In this document: positions 8,621-15,616 of the stretch, piece by piece
How the letters are laid out: each line of letters opens with the position of its first letter
Numbering within the stretch: position 1 is the first letter of the stretch
From: JBBKWX01 sp037969175
GTDB lineage: Bacteria > Bacteroidota > Bacteroidia > AKYH767-A > JBBKVM01
Length of the DNA: 64,000 nucleotides
Direction: 5' to 3'
Assembly: GCA_037969175.1 (NCBI GenBank)
Contig: JBBKWX010000105.1
Location: forward strand, 1 to 64,000
Notes under the pieces: generated by a model
The model's database searches: none
Told to the model about the DNA's origin: nothing
Seen by the model: only the letters and a program-made list of their open reading frames with translations
Translations under genes and position numbers: made by a program

Positions 8621-9853
8621 ATGACTACCCAGGAGATAAAACAGAGATACGGTATCATTGGAAGTTCGACTTCTCTGAATATTGCTATTGATACCGCCAG
8701 ACAAGTAGCCCCTACTGATATTACTGTACTTATTACCGGAGAAAGTGGCGTTGGTAAAGAAGTATTCCCTCAAATCATACATCAACTCAGTTCCAGAAAA
8801 CATGGTCCTTATATAGCTGTAAATTGCGGTGCTATACCTGAAGGAACTATAGACTCTGAGTTATTCGGACATGAAAAAGGGAGTTTCACCGGAGCGCATG
8901 AGGCAAGAAAAGGTTATTTCGAAGTTGCAAATGGAGGAACAATTTTTCTGGATGAAGTAGCTGAACTTCCTTTATCAACTCAGGTAAGATTGTTACGTGT
9001 TTTAGAAACAGGTGAATTTTTCAAGGTCGGATCTTCAAAAGCATTGAAGACGGATGTCAGAGTGGTTGCAGCAACCAATGTAAACATGGCTGAAACAATT
9101 GCTAAAAATAAATTTCGGGAAGATCTTTATTATCGTCTCAATACTGTTCCCATTCATGTACCTCCTTTGAGAAACAGAAAAGAAGATATTTATTTATTAC
9201 TTAGAAAGTTTGCTGCAGATTTTGCCGACAGATACAGGATGCCTGCAATTAGTTTGGATAGTGATGCCAGAACTATGCTTGAGGAATATCGATGGCCAGG
9301 GAATATTCGCCAATTAAAGAATATTACTGAGCAAGTATCTATTCTTGAGAGCAAAAAAGAAATATCAGGTAAAGTTTTATTGAATTATATCCCTTCCGAG
9401 AATGGAAATCAATTGCCCGTTTTATTCAAGGAACAGGGATCTTCATCCGGAGAATTTTCAGAAAGGGACATATTGTATAAGGTGTTGTTTGACATGAAAA
9501 AAGATCTGAATGATCTGAGAAAACTTGTTATGGGAATCATACAAACTGAAGGCAATACAAATCAACTTCAGGAAGAACAAGCGGGGTTGATCAGGAAATT
9601 ATATCAGAGTGCCGACCGAGAAATTCCAAAAACTGAAGGGCATGTCAGTATTCTTGATCGTGAAAAATTTGAATCTGCTGCTTCAGATATTGAAGATTAT
9701 GAAGAAGAAAGTCTTTCTTTGGAAGTTAAGGAAGTGGAATTGATTCGTAAAGCGCTTGAAAAACACAAAGGAAAAAGAAAATATGCTGCGAGAGAGCTGG
9801 GCATTTCTGAAAGAACTTTATATAGAAAGATCAAGGAGTATGAACTTACTTAA
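8621..9853 (+). CDS. Sigma-54-dependent transcriptional activator without receiver domain
   Basis: This is a bacterial enhancer-binding protein. Its AAA+ domain starts near residue 12 with Walker A GESGVGKE (40-47), the sigma-54-contacting loop GSFTGA (87-92, Ser for the usual Ala), Walker B GGTIFLDE (105-112) and the Arg-rich WPGNIRQL helix near 230. A linker of about 120 residues follows, then a Fis-type helix-turn-helix at the end (KYAARELGISERTLYRKIKEY, 389-408). There is no N-terminal receiver, GAF or PAS domain, so activity may be set by level, autoregulation or a partner protein. It overlaps the next gene by 14 bp. Candidate sites are the two TGACA-N3-TGTCA palindromes at 7154 and 12258. 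The family is certain; the targets are inference. Confidence 0.95.
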   Translation: MTTQEIKQRYGIIGSSTSLNIAIDTARQVAPTDITVLITGESGVGKEVFPQIIHQLSSRKHGPYIAVNCGAIPEGTIDSELFGHEKGSFTGAHEARKGYFEVANGGTIFLDEVAELPLSTQVRLLRVLETGEFFKVGSSKALKTDVRVVAATNVNMAETIAKNKFREDLYYRLNTVPIHVPPLRNRKEDIYLLLRKFAADFADRYRMPAISLDSDARTMLEEYRWPGNIRQLKNITEQVSILESKKEISGKVLLNYIPSENGNQLPVLFKEQGSSSGEFSERDILYKVLFDMKKDLNDLRKLVMGIIQTEGNTNQLQEEQAGLIRKLYQSADREIPKTEGHVSILDREKFESAASDIEDYEEESLSLEVKEVELIRKALEKHKGKRKYAARELGISERTLYRKIKEYELT

Positions 9854-10352
9854 AAACCGCTTTCTGCTTTTGAATTACATTCTCATTTTTACAATTTGCG
9901 GATGTAAAGTTTATTCGTTCACCGGTGCATCTATTTCGCCTGAAATAAAAACTATCAGTGTTAGCTATTTCCCAAATCATGCATCAATTGTACAACCATC
10001 CTTAAGCCAGATAATCACTGAAAAGTTAAAAGAAAAATTCATAAGTCAGAGCGGACTACGGGTAATAGATACAGATGGAGATCTTGATTTTGAAGGGCGT
10101 ATCACCAATTATACGACAAACCCTATAAATATTCAAGGAAATGAGACTGCTGCTCAAAACAGGTTGACCATTGCCATCCAGGTAAAATTTGTCAATAAAT
10201 CAGAACCAAAGAATAATTTTGAAACCTCATTCTCCAGATATGCAGATTATGATAGCAACAGCAATCTAATTTCTGTTGAAGATGAACTAATTACCAAGAT
10301 CAGTGATCAATTGATCGATGATATTTTTAATAAAGCAGTAATTAACTGGTAG
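9840..10352 (+). CDS. lptE: LptE-family lipoprotein
   Basis: This is a 170-residue lipoprotein of the LptE family, the plug/partner of the outer-membrane LPS transporter LptD. The frame is open from 9756, but the ATG at 9840 starts a lipoprotein signal (basic NLLKNR, hydrophobic core, ICGC lipobox) followed by KVYSFTGASISPEIKTISV. That segment is the typical beta-strand start of Bacteroidota LptE. Later parts, FEGRITNYTTNPIN and ENRLTIAIQVKF-like strands, also fit. The ATG lies inside the end of the activator gene (14-bp overlap), so translation is probably coupled. The family is clear; pairing with LptD is by homology. Confidence 0.85.
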   Translation: MNLLKNRFLLLNYILIFTICGCKVYSFTGASISPEIKTISVSYFPNHASIVQPSLSQIITEKLKEKFISQSGLRVIDTDGDLDFEGRITNYTTNPINIQGNETAAQNRLTIAIQVKFVNKSEPKNNFETSFSRYADYDSNSNLISVEDELITKISDQLIDDIFNKAVINW

Positions 10353-10372
10353 AAGCCAATTATATTTGAAAA

Positions 10373-11881
10373 ATGGACAGACAGAAGCTTCTGAAATATC
10401 TTGATGATCCGGCTACCTTAAATGGTAGTAGTCTTGCAGAATTGCAAGAATTGGTGAGACAATTTCCATATTTTTCTGCCGCACAGATCCTTCTGGCTAA
10501 AAATTTTCATAATCTGGAAAGTGTTCATTATAACAAACAATTAAAGCTTGCATCCGCATACAGTTTTGATAGAAAACTTCTGTATTCAGTTATCATGGAA
10601 AATGATAAAGCACCCTTAGAAGTTGAAGTGGCGGAATCGAAATTTGATGAAAATAATAAAACCGTTGAACAGGAACTTTCAGTTGCCGAATTGCAGGAAG
10701 TGCCGGTACCCAAAGTAGAAGAAGAATTAATTGAAGAAAAAGTAGTTGATTCTAAATTATCTGAATCCTTCATTGTAGTTACTGAAGCAGAAAAAACATT
10801 CAATCCAAATATATCTGATGAAGAGGTGTCAAAGGAGGAAATGTCGGAAAACGATACAACATCGGTATCCCCGCTTTCACCCAGAGAGATCATAGAAAAC
10901 AGATTAAGAGAGATTACCGGTGGAAGAGATGAACAAAGAGCCACAGACACTTCAAGTGAAGTAAGAGATAAATCAAAGCCGGATCCAGATTTGACTAATG
11001 TATTGAATCCAACAACCGGAATACAAAGATCATCCGATCCAATAGAAACACCTGAAAATCGGGAAAGGACGGAAGTTGCTTTTAAGGATCCAATAGATAA
11101 GGAATCACTTGAAACTACACTTCCTGTAATTGATGAGTTTAAGTCAAAGACCGATACTGATGTTTCAAATGAAGATTTCAAGACAGTTGAAGATAGAATT
11201 GAAATTACAGACGAAGAAAGAGCAGAAGTAGAAATTGAGGCATTTGAGAAACCTGAGGAATTAATTCCTGATACTGATTTATCTGCAGAAGCTTCCGAAC
11301 AAATTGAAGAGGAAGATCTGATACCAGAGCTGGAACAGACCATTCTGGAGGAATTACCGGTTACAATGCCGGTGAGTTCCTTGATAACAAAAGATGAACC
11401 AGTTGAAGAAGAAAGAATTACAGATCATCATTCTGAGACACATTCTTTTTCGGATTGGTTGAAATTATCCAAAAGGTCAGCTGATGATGAAAATACTGAA
11501 TTGATAAATATTAGATCAAAATCAGAAAATGATGAAGATCAAGTTGAAGAGGATTTGGATATTTCAAACATGAAAGCTCCTATTCTTCCTGCGAACAAAG
11601 CAGAAAGAACAAAGATCATTGATAAATTTATTCAGGAGGAGCCCCGAATTGAACAAGGTAAAACCAGTTTCTTTTCGCCAATGAATATGGCAAGAAAGAG
11701 CGTTGTAGAGCATGATGATATTTATTCTGAGACACTTGCCAAGATCTATGACAAGCAGGGTAACTATTTAAGAGCCCTAAAGATGTATGAAAAATTACGT
11801 TTGAAATATCCGGAAAAAAGTACTTCCTTTGCAGCCCAAATTACGCGCTTAAGAAGCCTCATTGAATCACAAGATAATTAA
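10373..11881 (+). CDS. Acidic protein with TPR-like C-terminus, function unknown
   Basis: I do not recognise a named family. Residues 1-75 form a helical domain (LLKYLDDPATLNGSSLAEL, QFPYFSAAQILLAKN). Residues about 80-400 are a long, strongly acidic low-complexity stretch full of Glu, Asp, Ser and Thr, probably disordered. The last 60 residues look like a tetratricopeptide hairpin (YSETLAKIYDKQGNYLRALK, MYEKLRLKYPEKS). No signal peptide or membrane segment is seen, so it should be cytoplasmic. It sits between lptE and secG, so a link to envelope traffic or Sec is possible, but only by context. TATATTTG occurs 5 nt before the ATG, probably by chance. Confidence 0.75.
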   Translation: MDRQKLLKYLDDPATLNGSSLAELQELVRQFPYFSAAQILLAKNFHNLESVHYNKQLKLASAYSFDRKLLYSVIMENDKAPLEVEVAESKFDENNKTVEQELSVAELQEVPVPKVEEELIEEKVVDSKLSESFIVVTEAEKTFNPNISDEEVSKEEMSENDTTSVSPLSPREIIENRLREITGGRDEQRATDTSSEVRDKSKPDPDLTNVLNPTTGIQRSSDPIETPENRERTEVAFKDPIDKESLETTLPVIDEFKSKTDTDVSNEDFKTVEDRIEITDEERAEVEIEAFEKPEELIPDTDLSAEASEQIEEEDLIPELEQTILEELPVTMPVSSLITKDEPVEEERITDHHSETHSFSDWLKLSKRSADDENTELINIRSKSENDEDQVEEDLDISNMKAPILPANKAERTKIIDKFIQEEPRIEQGKTSFFSPMNMARKSVVEHDDIYSETLAKIYDKQGNYLRALKMYEKLRLKYPEKSTSFAAQITRLRSLIESQDN

Positions 11882-11896
11882 TAGAAAGACATATAA

Positions 11897-12250
11897 ATGT
11901 ATACTTTAATCTCAATTCTAATCGTAGTAGCCTCAGTATTAATGATACTGGTAGTTTTGGTTCAAAATTCAAAAGGCGGAGGACTGGCTTCAGGATTTGC
12001 ATCTTCAGGACAGATCATGGGTGTTCGCAAGACATCTGATTTCCTTGAAAAAATGACCTGGGGATTAGCAATTGCACTTTTTGCACTTTCGGTTTTAGCT
12101 ACATTTTCATTACCAAAGCATTCAGGGGTTCAAGATAATTCAGCGATCCAGGAAAAAATAGATAATACAGCTGCACCAGCAGAAGGTGCTCCATTTGCAC
12201 CCGCTCCTGCTGACGGTTCTGAAGGAACTACAGAAGAGCCGGCCAACTAA
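11897..12250 (+). CDS. secG: SecG, preprotein translocase subunit
   Basis: SecG is the small accessory subunit of the SecYEG channel in the inner membrane. The 117-residue protein has two membrane helices (about 2-20 and 54-72) joined by the conserved loop QNSKGGGLASGFASSGQIMG with VRKTSDFLEKMTW. A Pro/Ala/Glu-rich cytoplasmic tail follows, longer than in Proteobacteria but common in this phylum. It is the last gene of the miaB operon and is followed by a strong terminator. Confidence 0.95.
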   Translation: MYTLISILIVVASVLMILVVLVQNSKGGGLASGFASSGQIMGVRKTSDFLEKMTWGLAIALFALSVLATFSLPKHSGVQDNSAIQEKIDNTAAPAEGAPFAPAPADGSEGTTEEPAN

Positions 12251-12257
12251 AATAAAA

Positions 12258-12270
12258 TGACACGATGTCA
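12258..12270. promoter_or_regulatory. Palindromic operator/UAS candidate TGACA-N3-TGTCA (copy 2)
   Basis: TGACA-CGA-TGTCA lies between the secG stop and its terminator. Its centre is about 97 bp upstream of the start point predicted from the sigma-54-like promoter at 12334-12352, a typical distance for an activator site. It is identical in its half-sites to the palindrome on the miaB promoter (7154-7166). Confidence 0.5.
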
Positions 12271-12271
12271 C

Positions 12272-12300
12272 AATGCCTGTCTAACAAGACAGGCATTTTT
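12272..12300 (+). terminator. Rho-independent terminator after secG
   Basis: A perfect 11-bp stem (AATGCCTGTCT at 12272-12282 with AGACAGGCATT at 12287-12297) has an AACA loop and is followed by a T-run. It closes the miaB-secG unit and separates it from groESL. Confidence 0.9.
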
Positions 12301-12333
12301 GATTTAATCTGTCATTATTTCTACTTATTCATC

Positions 12334-12352
12334 TTGGCATAATCATCGCTTT
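12334..12352 (+). promoter_or_regulatory. Sigma-54-type promoter candidate for groESL
   Basis: TTGGCA at 12334-12339 and CGCTT at 12347-12351 give the invariant GG (12336-12337), exactly 10 nt, then GC (12348-12349) of sigma-54 promoters. Against TTGGCAC-N5-TTGCTT the main deviations are T after GGCA and C for T before the -12 GC. The start point would be near 12361, 41 nt before the groES ATG. No CIRCE inverted repeat and no good TAnnTTTG box is seen in this gap, so this is the best promoter candidate. A palindrome 97 bp upstream supports it. Confidence 0.5.
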
Positions 12353-12401
12353 AGGCTGAGCGCAAAGAAAATTTTCAGCAATCATTCAATTTCATTTATT
12401 C

Positions 12402-12680
12402 ATGAAAAACGTAAAAATTAAACCACTTGCCGACAGAGTACTCGTATCTGTATCTCCGGCAGAAGAGAAGACCGCAAGCGGTATCATAATTCCTGATACT
12501 GCAAAAGAGAAACCACAACAAGGGACTATTGTTGCTGTTGGTGGTGGCAAACCTGATGAACCAATGACTGTAAAAGTTGGTGATCGTGTACTTTATGGAA
12601 AGTATGCAGGCACTGAAATAATGCATGAAGGAAAAGAATACCTTATCATGCGTGAATCAGACATCTTTGCAGTTATATAA
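12402..12680 (+). CDS. groES: GroES co-chaperonin (Hsp10)
   Basis: GroES is the heptameric lid of the GroEL folding chamber. The 92-residue protein begins with KIKPLADRVLV, has the mobile loop EEKTASGIIIPDTAKEKP and ends in the strand EYLIMRESDIFAVI, all typical. It is the first gene of a two-gene operon, 38 bp before groEL. Upstream lies a sigma-54-like promoter rather than CIRCE. Confidence 0.98.
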   Translation: MKNVKIKPLADRVLVSVSPAEEKTASGIIIPDTAKEKPQQGTIVAVGGGKPDEPMTVKVGDRVLYGKYAGTEIMHEGKEYLIMRESDIFAVI

Positions 12681-12718
12681 CCAGGAATTAACCAATAATT
12701 TATTAAAAGAATAAAAAA

Positions 12719-14347
12719 ATGGCAAAACAAATCACATTTGACCTTGAAGCTCGTGATGCTCTGAAAAGAGGAGTTGACGCTTTAGCAAACGCTGTAAAGG
12801 TTACTTTGGGTCCTAAAGGACGTAATGTTATTATCGATAAAAAATACGGTGCACCTATCATTACAAAAGATGGTGTAACGGTAGCAAAAGAAATAGAATT
12901 GGCTGACCCTATCGAAAATATGGGTGCTCAGATGGTAAAAGAAGTTGCTTCTAAGACTGCAGATGTTGCAGGTGATGGAACTACAACTGCTACTGTATTG
13001 GCTCAGGCCATTGTTACTGCAGGATTGAAGAATGTTGCAGCCGGCGCAAATCCGATGGATCTAAAACGAGGTATTGATAAAGCTGTAGTTGCTGTAATCG
13101 AAAACTTACGTAAACAAAGTAAATCTGTTGGTGATGATAATCAGAAGATAGAACAAGTTGCTACTATCTCTGGTAATAATGATCCTGAAATCGGTAAACT
13201 TATCGCAGAAGCAATGAAGCGTGTAAAGAAAGAAGGCGTTATCACTGTAGAAGAAGCAAAAGGAACTGAAACAACTGTTGAAGTTGTTGAAGGAATGCAA
13301 TTTGACAGAGGATACATTTCTCCCTATTTCGTTACGAATGCTGACAAAATGGAGACCGTGATGGAGAATCCATACATTCTTATTTACGACAAGAAGGTTT
13401 CAAGTATGAAAGAACTTCTTCCTGTTTTGGAAAAGGTTGTTCAATCAGGACGTCCAATGTTGATCATCGCAGAAGATATCGACGGAGAAGCATTGGCTAC
13501 ATTGGTAGTAAATAAAATCCGTGGTTCATTGAAGATCGCTGCTGTTAAAGCTCCGGGATTCGGAGATCGCAGAAAAGCGATGATGGAAGATATTGCTATT
13601 CTTACGGGTGGTACATTGATCTCAGAAGAGCGTGGATTCAAACTTGAGAATGCAGATATTACCATGTTGGGTACTGCTGAAAAGATCACTATCGATAAAG
13701 ACAATACGACAATTGTAAATGGTGGAGGTAAGAAGACGGATATCCAGGCTCGTGTTAAACAAATCAAAGCTCAGATTGAAACTACTACATCGGATTATGA
13801 TAAGGAAAAACTACAGGAACGTCTTGCAAAGTTAGCTGGCGGTGTTGCAGTACTTTATATTGGTGCAGCTACTGAAGTTGAAATGAAAGAGAAGAAAGAT
13901 CGTGTTGATGATGCATTGCATGCAACCCGTGCTGCTGTTGAAGAAGGAATCGTACCGGGTGGTGGTGTAGCTTATATTCGTGCTATTTCTGCATTGGACA
14001 AACTTACAGGTTTGAATGAAGATGAAGTAACAGGAATCGCTATCATCAAGCGTTCTTTAGAAGAGCCATTGAGACAGATAGTTGCTAACTGCGGTGGAGA
14101 AGGTTCTATTGTAGTTCAGAAAGTAAAAGAAGGTAAAGCTGATTTTGGATACAATGCTCGTACAGAAAAGTATGAAAATCTGCATGCTGCAGGTGTAATT
14201 GATCCAACAAAAGTGACCCGTATTGCTTTGGAAAATGCAGCATCTATTGCCGGAATGTTATTGACCACAGAATGTGTGTTAGCTGACATCAAAGAAGATA
14301 GACCTGCTATGCCGGCCGGAATGGGCGGTATGGACGGAATGATGTAA
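12719..14347 (+). CDS. groEL: GroEL chaperonin (Hsp60)
   Basis: GroEL is the tetradecameric ATP-dependent folding chamber. The 542-residue protein has the usual AKQITFDLEARDALKRGVDA start, the ATP-site motifs LGPKGRNV and VAGDGTTTATVLAQ, the apical-domain region KELLPVLEKV, and the equatorial motif EEGIVPGGGVAYIRA. It ends in a Gly-Met-rich tail (GGMDGMM). Full length, single copy in the window. A terminator follows directly. Confidence 0.99.
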   Translation: MAKQITFDLEARDALKRGVDALANAVKVTLGPKGRNVIIDKKYGAPIITKDGVTVAKEIELADPIENMGAQMVKEVASKTADVAGDGTTTATVLAQAIVTAGLKNVAAGANPMDLKRGIDKAVVAVIENLRKQSKSVGDDNQKIEQVATISGNNDPEIGKLIAEAMKRVKKEGVITVEEAKGTETTVEVVEGMQFDRGYISPYFVTNADKMETVMENPYILIYDKKVSSMKELLPVLEKVVQSGRPMLIIAEDIDGEALATLVVNKIRGSLKIAAVKAPGFGDRRKAMMEDIAILTGGTLISEERGFKLENADITMLGTAEKITIDKDNTTIVNGGGKKTDIQARVKQIKAQIETTTSDYDKEKLQERLAKLAGGVAVLYIGAATEVEMKEKKDRVDDALHATRAAVEEGIVPGGGVAYIRAISALDKLTGLNEDEVTGIAIIKRSLEEPLRQIVANCGGEGSIVVQKVKEGKADFGYNARTEKYENLHAAGVIDPTKVTRIALENAASIAGMLLTTECVLADIKEDRPAMPAGMGGMDGMM

Positions 14348-14365
14348 TTTCTGTTTAATAATTAG

Positions 14366-14402
14366 AAAGCCCTGCAGGATTTATTTCTGCAGGGCTTTTT
14401 GT
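14366..14402 (+). terminator. Rho-independent terminator after groEL
   Basis: A perfect 12-bp stem (AAAGCCCTGCAG at 14366-14377 with CTGCAGGGCTTT at 14387-14398) with a 9-nt loop and T-run, 18 bp after the groEL stop. Confidence 0.92.
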
Positions 14403-14459
14403 GTTCAAAGGACTTGATTTCAACATCAAATTTTCGTAATTTATGTAAAATCTAATGTC

Positions 14460-14897
14460 ATGGATACATTATCTAAAATAGATAATTGGGGTGAATCTCA
14501 TCCTTCTAGATCGCTTGAAATATTAAGAATAGTTTTGGGATTGATCATTTTCTTCAAAGGGGTATTTTTTATCCAAAATACCGAAGAGATAAATACGATG
14601 CTTTCCAATAGTAAACTAGCCTGGGGAACATTTATGATCGCTCATTATGTCGCTATGGCTCACCTTCTGGGAGGAATATTAATCACCATTGGTTTAATTA
14701 CCCGGATAGCAATCTCTTTCCAGCTTCCGGTATTACTCGGAGCAATTATCTTTGTAAATGCTCAGCATGGTTTTTTCAGCATGCAAAGTGAATTGGGTTT
14801 TTCCATATTGGTTTTTGTCTTACTCGTATTTTTCTTGTTTTATGGATCCGGTCCTTATTCAGTTGATCATTTTATGGAGAAGAACAAAAATGTTTAA
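14460..14897 (+). CDS. DoxX-family membrane protein
   Basis: This is a 145-residue integral membrane protein with four hydrophobic helices (about 21-38, 58-80, 84-102, 110-130), matching the DoxX/DUF417-like fold. Motifs include LRIVLGLIIFFKGVFFI and an AHLLGGILITIGLITRIA helix. Family members have been linked to quinol oxidation or redox/thiol stress, but the biochemical role is mostly unknown. It lies after the groEL terminator and 8 bp before csaA, so it probably heads the csaA-atl-mrp-nfu run. A weak TTG-N20-TAATTTAT element lies at 14414-14444. Confidence 0.8.
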   Translation: MDTLSKIDNWGESHPSRSLEILRIVLGLIIFFKGVFFIQNTEEINTMLSNSKLAWGTFMIAHYVAMAHLLGGILITIGLITRIAISFQLPVLLGAIIFVNAQHGFFSMQSELGFSILVFVLLVFFLFYGSGPYSVDHFMEKNKNV

Positions 14898-14905
14898 ATT
14901 GCTGA

Positions 14906-15247
14906 ATGATAATTCACGAGATCAGTTGGCAAGATTTTGAAAAAGTTGATATAAGGATAGGTACTATAATTTCAGTGATGGAATTTCCGGAAGCAAGGAA
15001 ACCAGCTTACAAGTTATTGATCGATCTGGGAGATTTGGGCACAAAAAAATCCAGCGCACAAATTACTAATTTATACACAGTTGAAGAATTGAAGGGAAAA
15101 CAAGTTATTTGTGTTTGCAATTTCCCTCCAAAACAAATCGCAAATTGGATCTCTGAAGTATTGGTAACCGGTTTTTCAGATCCAAATGGAAATATCGTTC
15201 TCGCCACTGTTGATCAGAAATTGCAGAATGGCAGTAAATTACATTGA
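14906..15247 (+). CDS. csaA: CsaA-like tRNA-binding protein
   Basis: The 113-residue protein is a single tRNA-binding (EMAP-II/OB) domain of the CsaA type. It shows FEKVDIRIGTIISVMEFPEA, KPAYKLLIDLGDLG, KKSSAQITNLYT and the late VICVCNFPPKQIA motif. CsaA from Bacillus is a dimer described as a secretion-linked chaperone and binds tRNA; which function applies here is not visible. Its TGA directly abuts the ATG of the next gene, indicating a common transcript. Confidence 0.9.
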   Translation: MIIHEISWQDFEKVDIRIGTIISVMEFPEARKPAYKLLIDLGDLGTKKSSAQITNLYTVEELKGKQVICVCNFPPKQIANWISEVLVTGFSDPNGNIVLATVDQKLQNGSKLH

Positions 15248-15592
15248 ATGGTAAAGGACACGGATTTTTTTTCAAGAGTCTTTGAAGTAGTGAGACAAAT
15301 CCCTGAAGGCAAAGTAACAAGCTATGGTGCCATTGCGAGATACCTGGGAACAAGCCGTTCGTCTCGCATGGTTGGTTGGGCAATGAATGCATCACATAGC
15401 AGTAAACTTTTCATTCCTGCGCACAGGGTAGTGAATCGAAATGGAGTTCTAACAGGTAAGAATCATTTTGGCAGTCCGAATCTAATGCAAGAACTGTTGG
15501 AGAATGAAGGAATTAATGTAAAAAATGATCAGATCATTGATTTTAATGAGAAATTCTGGGACCCTTTGGTGTATTTAAAAAGTGATAAGTAA
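15248..15592 (+). CDS. Alkyltransferase-like protein (MGMT fold, no active-site Cys)
   Basis: The 114-residue protein has the DNA-binding MGMT/Ogt fold: VVRQIPEGKVTSYGAIARYL (HTH), RMVGWAMNAS and the active-site loop IPAHRVVNRNG. In O6-alkylguanine-DNA alkyltransferases this loop is PCHRV; here the acceptor cysteine is alanine (Ala58). It therefore belongs to the alkyltransferase-like (ATL) proteins, which bind O6-alkylguanine and hand it to nucleotide excision repair rather than reversing it. It is encoded immediately after csaA and 24 bp before mrp. The loss of catalysis is seen; the repair role is by family. Confidence 0.88.
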   Translation: MVKDTDFFSRVFEVVRQIPEGKVTSYGAIARYLGTSRSSRMVGWAMNASHSSKLFIPAHRVVNRNGVLTGKNHFGSPNLMQELLENEGINVKNDQIIDFNEKFWDPLVYLKSDK

Positions 15593-15616
15593 GGCTTTTT
15601 CGTAAATTTGCATCAA

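Noticed and set aside
10361..10368. TATATTTG before the acidic TPR-like gene
   Set aside because: Only 4 nt from the ATG with no -33 TTG; most likely chance in AT-rich sequence.
12301..12401. CIRCE or heat-shock sigma promoter before groES
   Set aside because: No TTAGCACTC-N9-GAGTGCTAA repeat or similar is present; only the sigma-54-like element fits.
15603..15610. TAAATTTG before mrp
   Set aside because: 6 nt from the ATG and no -33 at the right distance; the gene lies in a run with atl.
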